A DNA stretch of 49,849 nt, taken from positions 1 through 49,849 of the forward strand of contig JAHHTN010000006.1 of NCBI GenBank assembly GCA_020024645.1, in the 5' to 3' direction. Every line of letters starts with the position of its first letter. Position 1 is the stretch's first letter. This DNA comes from Faecalimonas sp. (GTDB lineage Bacteria; Bacillota; Clostridia; Lachnospirales; Lachnospiraceae). The notes under the pieces were generated by a model. That model did no database searches and was not told where the DNA came from. It saw only the letters and a program-made list of their open reading frames with translations. This document shows positions 45,133-49,849 of this stretch, piece by piece. The position numbers were made by a program, and so were the translations under genes.

Positions 45133-45625
45133 TCTCTTTCACTCTCTCATACCTTGTAAATATGTACTCTAAATCAAAATATGTTTGTTCATCACTAATC
45201 CCAGTCATTTTCCAATCTTCCATTTCATCTAAGTTTGGGAAAGATGTATCCGCCTCATAAGTATGATCTACCTTTGTTACATATGCTGTTTTACAATATG
45301 AAAGAAATTGTCTATAAATACTTTCTCCTCCAATAATATAAATCTCTTCTTCATCATATTTCTTCAATTCTTCTAAAGCTTCTTCCACACTTGTAACAAC
45401 AATCGCATCTTTTACTTTATAATTTTTATCTCTTGTAATTACAATATTTGTGCGGTTTTTAAGTGGTTGTCCACCCGGAAAACTTTCCAAAGTTTTTCTT
45501 CCCATAACAACAACTTTTCCCATTGTAGTTTCTCGGAAAAATTTCATATCTGCTGGAATACTAACTAAAAGTCTATTTCCACAACCGATTGCCCAATTTT
45601 TATCCACTGCCACGATTAAATTCAT
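45116..45625 (-). CDS. folA: Dihydrofolate reductase
   Basis: DHFR of 169 residues starting MNLIVAVDKNWAIGCGNRLL. Key features are the Met20-loop region, the proton-donor acid in the IPADMKFF segment (Asp26), GKVVVMGRKTLESFP, RTNIVITR, and IYIIGGESIYRQFL containing the conserved GG pair of the NADPH site. It regenerates tetrahydrofolate after thymidylate synthesis, and thyA lies immediately upstream. The ribosome binding site AAGGAGGA precedes the ATG. The end of the gene overlaps the MATE gene. Confidence 0.97.
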   Translation of the reverse strand: MNLIVAVDKNWAIGCGNRLLVSIPADMKFFRETTMGKVVVMGRKTLESFPGGQPLKNRTNIVITRDKNYKVKDAIVVTSVEEALEELKKYDEEEIYIIGGESIYRQFLSYCKTAYVTKVDHTYEADTSFPNLDEMEDWKMTGISDEQTYFDLEYIFTRYERVKENEETH

Positions 45626-45636
45626 TTTGTTCCTCC

Positions 45637-46485
45637 TTATACTGCAATTGGAATGTTCTTAATTTGCGGACCCGTTTTATAATCATCCAATCTCACATCA
45701 TCTGGTGTAAACTTATAAAAATCTTTTATCTCTGGATTAAGCCAAAATGTAGGTGCTGGATAAGATTCTCTTGTAATCAATTCTTCAATTAATGGAATAT
45801 GTCTGTCATAAATGTGTGCATCCGCAATAACGTGAACAAGTTCACCAACTTGCATATCACATACTTGTGCAAGCATATGAACAAGCACTGCATACTGACA
45901 TATATTCCAGTTATTTGCTGCTAAAACGTCCTGCGAACGTTGATTTAAAATAGCATTCAACACTAATTTATCACTATCTTTTTTCTTCGTCACATTAAAT
46001 GTAACACTATATGCACATGGATACAAATTCATTTCATGTAAATCTTGATGTACATAAATATTTGTCATAATACGACGACTGTATGGATTATTTTTTAAAT
46101 CATAAATCACCCTGTCCACTTGATCCATCATACCTTCTTTATACTGATGCTTCACACGCATCTGATACCCATACGCTTTTCCTATAGAACCGTTTTCATC
46201 TGCCCAACTATCCCAAATATGACTGTTCAACTCATGAATATTATTAGATTTTTTTTGCCATATCCAAAGCATTTCATCTACACAACTTTTAATTCCTGTG
46301 CGTCTTAATGTCAATGCTGGAAATTCTTTAGATAAATCGTAACGATTTACTACACAAAATTTTTTCATTGTGTAAGCATAACTTCCATCTTCCCACTTTG
46401 GACGCACTTTTTCTCCTTCTGTGCTTACTCCATTATCAATAATATCACGACACATCTCTATAAATATTTTATCTGCATAACTCAT
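45637..46485 (-). CDS. thyA: Thymidylate synthase (ThyA)
   Basis: ThyA of 282 residues. The catalytic cysteine lies in EMNLYPCAYSVTF near residue 155, with the phosphate-binding arginines of NPYSRRIM, QRSQDVLAANNWN (Arg, Asp and Asn of the dUMP site) and ADAHIYDRHI. The residue after the Cys is Ala, not the His of E. coli ThyA, and the segment LWIWQKKSNNIHELN is close to the B. subtilis/phage phi3T type of enzyme, where this position also differs. It methylates dUMP to dTMP and turns methylene-THF into DHF, which the next gene (folA) reduces. AAAGGAGATG precedes the start. Confidence 0.95.
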   Translation of the reverse strand: MSYADKIFIEMCRDIIDNGVSTEGEKVRPKWEDGSYAYTMKKFCVVNRYDLSKEFPALTLRRTGIKSCVDEMLWIWQKKSNNIHELNSHIWDSWADENGSIGKAYGYQMRVKHQYKEGMMDQVDRVIYDLKNNPYSRRIMTNIYVHQDLHEMNLYPCAYSVTFNVTKKKDSDKLVLNAILNQRSQDVLAANNWNICQYAVLVHMLAQVCDMQVGELVHVIADAHIYDRHIPLIEELITRESYPAPTFWLNPEIKDFYKFTPDDVRLDDYKTGPQIKNIPIAV

Positions 46486-46501
46486 TTTCCTATCATCTCC
46501 T

Positions 46502-47062
46502 TTATTTTTTTGTCTTAACTAATTCAAAAACTCTTGCTTCGGACAACGCCTTCGCTACAATATAAAAAAGAAAACTTTCAATTGGTACAGACATAACTTG
46601 TTTCCACATTCTAACTGGAATTAATGCCCAAAATGCTTTTCCGTACATAATATGCAACCAATATGTTCCAAGCAATGCATTTACAATGATTGCCACAACA
46701 ATTTTCGCAATCAAAATTCTCTTAAACGTAACTGGATGGTGATATAAAATTATCCCATAAATAACTGCTCCCAAAATCGCATTAAACGTAAATCCGAAAA
46801 AATACGCCCCAGTAGGCTTTAATACAAATTTGATAATATCCGTCACACCACCCATAATTCCTCCAACTACCGGTCCGAACAGCAATGCTGTCATTTCATT
46901 GGCAATAAAAGAAAAGCCTACTTTCAAAAAATCTGTTACTTGAATGGTAAAAAAGAATCCAAGTATAACTCCAATTGCAATAAACATCGCTGTTATTACA
47001 ATCGTTTTCAGATGCTTCAACTCTTGCCAAGAATCCTTAAATTGTTTTTTCATTTGTTCCAT
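46502..47062 (-). CDS. folT: Folate ECF transporter S component
   Basis: Membrane protein of 186 residues with five to six helices. It has a cytoplasmic N-terminus, then KTIVITAMFIAIGVILGFFF, VGFSFIANEMTALLFGPVVGGIMGGVTDIIKF (conserved FolT region, given here for position 60-92) and a C-terminal RMWKQVMSVPIESFLFY. A tetrahydrofolate riboswitch lies directly upstream and thyA and folA directly downstream, so folate is the substrate with good confidence. EcfT and EcfA proteins would be shared with other S components and are not in this operon. ATG 47062 is used because AAAGGAGGT is 7 bases upstream; the frame opens at 47101. Confidence 0.94.
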   Translation of the reverse strand: MEQMKKQFKDSWQELKHLKTIVITAMFIAIGVILGFFFTIQVTDFLKVGFSFIANEMTALLFGPVVGGIMGGVTDIIKFVLKPTGAYFFGFTFNAILGAVIYGIILYHHPVTFKRILIAKIVVAIIVNALLGTYWLHIMYGKAFWALIPVRMWKQVMSVPIESFLFYIVAKALSEARVFELVKTKK

Positions 47063-47137
47063 AAAAAATACCTCCTTTGCAGTAGTCCTCAAGCCACGCA
47101 TAGCAGGTATACATTACAGCCATATCTGTCATGTGTA

Positions 47138-47236
47138 GCAGCGGGATGCAAAATATGTATCGCAAGCCATTTACTTTTCGTCCCATCAGCAACTCCCCGT
47201 CCGATCGGCACTTAACGCACATATTTCTACTCTGCT
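47138..47236 (-). promoter_or_regulatory. Tetrahydrofolate (folT-type) riboswitch
   Basis: On the minus strand the leader reads AGCAGAGTAGAAATATG, then GTGCGTTAAGTGCCGATC, ATGGGACGAAAAG, and closes with CATATTTTGCATCCCGCTGC. AAATATG/CATATTT and AGCAG/CTGCT form the closing helix, and the GCGTTAAGTG and TGCATCC segments match the THF aptamer. Downstream, ATACCT (47106-47111) can pair with AGGTAT of the folT ribosome binding site, so control is probably translational. It leads folT, thyA, folA and the MATE gene. Confidence 0.88.
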
Positions 47237-47258
47237 TTCTTATTTTATTTTCTTAGAA

Positions 47259-47287
47259 ATTGTATCATAATATGAAAAAAGATGCAA
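47259..47287 (-). promoter_or_regulatory. Promoter of the folate operon
   Basis: TTGCAT (47282-47287) and TACAAT (47259-47264) are 17 bases apart on the minus strand. The -35 box lies inside the 3' arm of the permease terminator hairpin, so the two elements share bases. Confidence 0.7.
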
Positions 47288-47310
47288 AGAATTTCTATTT
47301 CCTTTGCATC
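47273..47310 (-). terminator. Intrinsic terminator of the APC permease gene
   Basis: On the minus strand GATGCAAAG and CTTTGCATC form a 9-bp stem around a 12-base loop, followed by TTTTTT (47273-47280). It lies 12 bases after the permease stop. Confidence 0.88.
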
Positions 47311-47321
47311 TTTTTATTTAC

Positions 47322-48782
47322 TTATGCTTTCACCACTACATTTTCACTACTTTTTTTAGATCTTTCTTCCATTACATCTTCATAAATCAACTTTTTACGT
47401 GTACCAAATTTTTCTTTGTATTGTTTTCTCGCATAACCATAGAACACAATTCCTAAAAGAATCCACGCTCCTACAATTACCCATTCTTCAACAATGAGTT
47501 GAGAATTTCCTGGCAACACATAAAGAAGACACATAATTGTTGTTGTAAGAACTGCCATACCTCCAACAATCTTCGCATTTTTCACTTTATATGGTCTATT
47601 CATATTCGGTTCACTTTTTCTCAATTTTAGAAAAGAAGCCGAAACCATAAGGTATGCAAGACAAACCGCAAAACTACCTGCATCTGTAATCCATGTCATC
47701 ATAGATTTTCCAAAAAATGGTGCAACTACAGCAATAAGTCCTACTAAAAGGATTGAATTTGTTGGTGTTTTTGTTTTTTTATTTACTTTTGCTAAAAACG
47801 ATGGCGCCATATGAGATTCAGCCAGTGCTGAAATTGCTCTTGAACCTCCCATAAAAAACGAGTTCCAACTTGTAACGATTCCCATAATACCACCTAAAAT
47901 GCATACTGTAGAGGCAATATCACTATTTAGGTATGCCTTTTTCATTGCATCAGCTGTTACCAACTCAGATATACTTAAATCTCCTTTTGACATGATAAGT
48001 GATACTGCCAAAATAATTAGCACATACCATGCAACCGCCATAAGAATGGAGAAAATAATAATTTTACCAATTTTTTTAAACGGGATATTAATTTCTTCCG
48101 CTGCTTGAGGAATAACATCAAATCCAACAAGCATAAATGGTGTCATAACTGCAACTTTAAATACACCCCCCACTTCATTTCCATTTAAAAACATCGGATC
48201 AAGATTAGCAGTATCCCCACGAACTACCGATACAGCAATTAATGCAATTCCGACTAACGCAATAACAACTGTAAGAATCGTCTGTACATTTGCTGCTGTC
48301 TTTGCTCCCTTATAATTAATGTAAGTAATGATAATTGCCGCAATTACCGCAACAGCAACCCATGAAGCATATACATCAAATCCTCCAATTGTATACATAT
48401 ATCCCTTTGTTACAAGAGAAGGTGCAATATACTTAATAACAGTTGGGAAAGCACACGCTTCAAATGCAACAACTCCAACATATCCTAAAATGATTGCCCA
48501 AGTACAAACAAATGAACCATTTTTCCCGAAAGCCCTTAAACTAAATATATGTTCGCCTCCACATTCCGGCATCGCTGATGTTAACTCTGCATAAGTCAAG
48601 CCTACAAACAGCACCATAAATCCACCAATACCAAATGCAAGCATCGCTCCAATACTGCCACCGTAATTAATCCACTCGCCTGTCATAACAATCCAGCCCC
48701 AGCCAATCATCGCTCCAAATGCAATGACAAATATATCTTTTGAACTTAAGACTTTATCATATTTTGATTTTTTCTCACCCAT
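47322..48782 (-). CDS. APC superfamily amino acid permease
   Basis: Permease of 486 residues with about twelve membrane helices. The first helix has the unwound substrate-site motif FGAMIGWGWIVMTGEW, and the fold includes GGEHIFSLRAFGKNG and the PQAAEEINIPFKKIGK loop typical of the APC family. The tail from about 440 (RKQYKEKFGTRKKLIYED) is cytoplasmic and charged. The substrate could be an amino acid, amine or osmolyte; nothing in the sequence decides. The promoter (48856-48884) is covered by two palindromic half-site pairs, and the BusR-like regulator lies upstream on the same strand. TGAGGAAAAATT precedes ATG 48782. Confidence 0.92.
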   Translation of the reverse strand: MGEKKSKYDKVLSSKDIFVIAFGAMIGWGWIVMTGEWINYGGSIGAMLAFGIGGFMVLFVGLTYAELTSAMPECGGEHIFSLRAFGKNGSFVCTWAIILGYVGVVAFEACAFPTVIKYIAPSLVTKGYMYTIGGFDVYASWVAVAVIAAIIITYINYKGAKTAANVQTILTVVIALVGIALIAVSVVRGDTANLDPMFLNGNEVGGVFKVAVMTPFMLVGFDVIPQAAEEINIPFKKIGKIIIFSILMAVAWYVLIILAVSLIMSKGDLSISELVTADAMKKAYLNSDIASTVCILGGIMGIVTSWNSFFMGGSRAISALAESHMAPSFLAKVNKKTKTPTNSILLVGLIAVVAPFFGKSMMTWITDAGSFAVCLAYLMVSASFLKLRKSEPNMNRPYKVKNAKIVGGMAVLTTTIMCLLYVLPGNSQLIVEEWVIVGAWILLGIVFYGYARKQYKEKFGTRKKLIYEDVMEERSKKSSENVVVKA

Positions 48783-48809
48783 AATTTTTCCTCACATTCT
48801 GTATATATA

Positions 48810-48875
48810 TGACAACTTCATTTTGCAAATAAGTTGCCACTTAAGTAACAACTTTATTATATTCCAAAGTTGTCA
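48810..48875 (-). promoter_or_regulatory. Bipartite operator: four TGACAACTT half-sites over the permease promoter
   Basis: Two inverted repeats of TGACAACTT lie in tandem. Pair one is TGACAACTT (48810-48818) with AAGTTGCCA (48831-48839); pair two is TAACAACTT (48846-48854) with AAGTTGTCA (48867-48875). Each pair has a 12-base spacer and the pairs are joined by the palindrome CTTAAG, so the 66-base block is itself symmetric, centres 36 bases apart. The two outer half-sites are identical; each inner one has one mismatch. Pair two contains the -10 box and part of the promoter spacer, as expected for repression. BusR-family tetramers recognise bipartite palindromic sites, and a BusR-like gene is adjacent. 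Confidence 0.75.
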
Positions 48876-48884
48876 TTTGTTCAA
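48856..48884 (-). promoter_or_regulatory. Promoter of the APC permease gene
   Basis: TTGAAC (48879-48884) and a perfect TATAAT (48856-48861) lie 17 bases apart on the minus strand. The -10 box sits in the spacer of the second operator palindrome. Confidence 0.82.
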
Positions 48885-48957
48885 GTATTACTTTGTGAAA
48901 AAATACACAATTTTTCACTTTCATTTTCAACATATTGCACAGAAAAATATACAAAAA

Positions 48958-48998
48958 ATGCCCTGATCATCAATAACTTTTACTGATAACTAGAGCAT
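48958..48998 (-). terminator. Intrinsic terminator of the BusR-like gene
   Basis: On the minus strand ATGCTCT pairs with AGGGCAT, the stem continues through AGTTATCAG/TTATTGATGAT with wobbles, and TTTTTT follows. It separates the regulator transcript from the permease promoter. Confidence 0.8.
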
Positions 48999-49005
48999 CT
49001 TCTTT

Positions 49006-49644
49006 TTATTTACTTGGATACATAAATCCCTTCACTCTATCGGGACACTCTTCATCTCCTGTATAATATACAATATCATTCAAACGAAAAACAGCTTTAG
49101 GTCCTGGGGACATGATTAAAGTCCCATTTCTTCTTATTGCAATTACAGTAGCAAATGTTTCTTGCCAAAAATTAATCGAACCTACCGTTTTATTTAAAAA
49201 AGGTGTTTTTTCTGTAATAACAAGTTCATAGGGTATAAATGGATTAATGGAGCGATAATTATCAATTTTCTTAATAACTTCATCTAAATATCCATATAAT
49301 TCTTTTGTCGCCTTTTGCTGCTTTTCCACATTTTCCAAAATATTTCTTTTCAAACTTTGTATAGACTGCATATGTTGATGCTGTTGTAAAAAATTCTTAG
49401 CATTATCTTGTGATTTGATAACAACCCCACTATTCTTGGCAACTTCCACAACATCCCAATCGGATAATACACACATTGCTCTTCGTGCCGTTTCAGATGA
49501 TACTCCATATCGACTTCCAATCGAAGATCTTGCATACACTTTCATCCCCTCTGTATAAGTACCATCCACAATCTTATACGCAATATCTGCAGCAATCTGT
49601 TGATATTTAGGGATTCCCACTTCATTTTTTATTTTTTTTTCCAT
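49006..49644 (-). CDS. GntR-type regulator with RCK_C domain (BusR-like)
   Basis: Protein of 212 residues with three parts. The N-terminal winged HTH is of GntR type (PKYQQIAADIAYKIVDG, then YARSSIGSRYGVSSETARRA, residues about 12-60). A long helical coiled coil follows (about 83-130, HQHMQSIQSLKRNILENVEK). The C-terminal RCK_C/TrkA-C domain (about 138-205) has SINFWQETFATVIAIRRNG and RLNDIVYYTG. This layout and length match BusR, a cyclic-di-AMP-binding repressor of osmolyte uptake in lactococci and streptococci, in which the coiled coil sets the distance between DNA sites. GGAGGG precedes ATG 49644. It has its own terminator and starts 39 bases after a tRNA-Gly gene. Confidence 0.87.
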   Translation of the reverse strand: MEKKIKNEVGIPKYQQIAADIAYKIVDGTYTEGMKVYARSSIGSRYGVSSETARRAMCVLSDWDVVEVAKNSGVVIKSQDNAKNFLQQHQHMQSIQSLKRNILENVEKQQKATKELYGYLDEVIKKIDNYRSINPFIPYELVITEKTPFLNKTVGSINFWQETFATVIAIRRNGTLIMSPGPKAVFRLNDIVYYTGDEECPDRVKGFMYPSK

Positions 49645-49683
49645 AGATTTCCCTCCGAATTTATACTTTTATATACAAAAAAA

Positions 49684-49754
49684 GCACGAGACGGGATTCG
49701 AACCCGCGACCCTCGCCTTGGCAAGGCGATACTCCACCACTGAGCCACTCGTGC
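49684..49754 (-). tRNA. tRNA-Gly (anticodon GCC)
   Basis: A 71-base cloverleaf on the minus strand: acceptor GCACGAG/CTCGTGC, D arm GGCTCAGTGGTGGAGT, anticodon stem TCGCC with loop TTGCCAA, and T arm GCGGGTTCGAATCCCGT. No CCA is encoded; T7 follows. The anticodon GCC reads GGC and GGU. Confidence 0.97.
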
Positions 49755-49798
49755 ATATCTGTTCTGTTCGTCAGAACAATTATTAAATTTTTATAAAA

Positions 49799-49849
49799 GC
49801 ACGAGACGGGATTCGAACCCGCGACCCTCGCCTTGGCAAGGCGATACTC
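49799..49849 (-). tRNA. tRNA-Gly (anticodon GCC), second copy, cut by the window edge
   Basis: The last 51 bases are identical to the same part of the tRNA-Gly at 49684-49754, including the anticodon and T arms; the 5' part lies beyond the window. The two copies are 44 bases apart. Between them GTTCTG and CAGAAC (49761-49766, 49772-49777) form a small inverted repeat. Confidence 0.95.

Noticed and set aside
46010..46027. ThyA active-site Cys followed by Ala instead of His
   Set aside because: At first it looked like a damaged enzyme, but the segment and flanking residues resemble the B. subtilis/phi3T-type thymidylate synthase, in which this His is also absent; the catalytic Cys, Arg, Asp and Asn are present.
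47037..47222. A 61-codon minus-strand frame overlapping the folT leader
   Set aside because: It runs through the THF aptamer and the folT ribosome binding site; RNA structure explains the sequence conservation better than a peptide.
1..49849. CRISPR arrays, insertion sequences, prophage or integrase genes
   Set aside because: No repeated spacer arrays, terminal inverted repeats with transposase motifs, or phage-type proteins were found; the gene content is ordinary chromosomal.

Overview
The window looks like a chromosomal segment of a low-G+C Gram-positive anaerobe, most likely a gut or oral member of the Lachnospiraceae (Clostridia). The support is AT-rich DNA, strong AGGAGG-type ribosome binding sites, PolC-type DNA polymerase III, the rho-ygbA-rpmE-DUF1385-prmC-prfA gene order, a DUF4364 protein, ECF vitamin transporters, T-box-free but riboswitch-rich leaders, and a sortase-anchored GH84 enzyme ending in an SPKTA-type signal. 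Nearly every gene is on the minus strand. The exceptions are malic enzyme/radical SAM/DUF4364 and mgtE. I see no phage genes, transposases or CRISPR arrays.

Layout, left to right, as minus-strand units. (1) 1-6660: a cobalamin riboswitch with its own promoter and terminator leads an operon encoding an ECF transporter (EcfT, fused EcfA-EcfA, S component), a DUF4430 protein, and then a MoxR ATPase, a DUF58 protein and the start of a further membrane protein. (2) 6696-12820: polC, ispG and a small membrane protein behind a perfect TTGACA-17-TATAAT promoter. (3) 12855-18428: AlkD-like repair protein, DUF368, aminotransferase, DUF2156 and an ABC exporter. (4) 18491-23187: a 1540-residue secreted GH84 hexosaminidase with an inverted repeat across its -10 box. 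(5) 23291-28453: prfA, prmC, DUF1385, rpmE, a YgbA-like cysteine protein and rho. (6) Plus strand 28479-31216: malic enzyme, radical SAM protein, DUF4364 protein. (7) 31193-42009: rarA, tcdA-like, polysaccharide deacetylase, flavin reductase, CBS-containing pyrophosphatase, S1 protein, an unrecognised TM protein, nadE, hslO and a methyltransferase. (8) Plus strand 42024-43777: M-box Mg2+ riboswitch and mgtE. (9) 43741-47287: THF riboswitch, folT, thyA, folA and a MATE exporter. (10) 47281-49849: APC permease, a BusR-like GntR/RCK_C regulator and two identical tRNA-Gly genes.

Three metabolite-sensing leaders (cobalamin, Mg2+, tetrahydrofolate) each sit in front of the matching transporter. The best candidate for a little-described circuit is the last unit. 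A BusR-type regulator (a family that binds cyclic di-AMP) lies next to an APC permease whose promoter is overlain by four TGACAACTT half-sites with strict 12-6-12 spacing. Other notable points are the MoxR-DUF58 genes downstream of the B12 transporter, and a repeated M-box signature plus a possible upstream ORF between the M-box terminator and mgtE.

All functional names come from reading motifs and gene order by eye. No database search, folding program or alignment was run.
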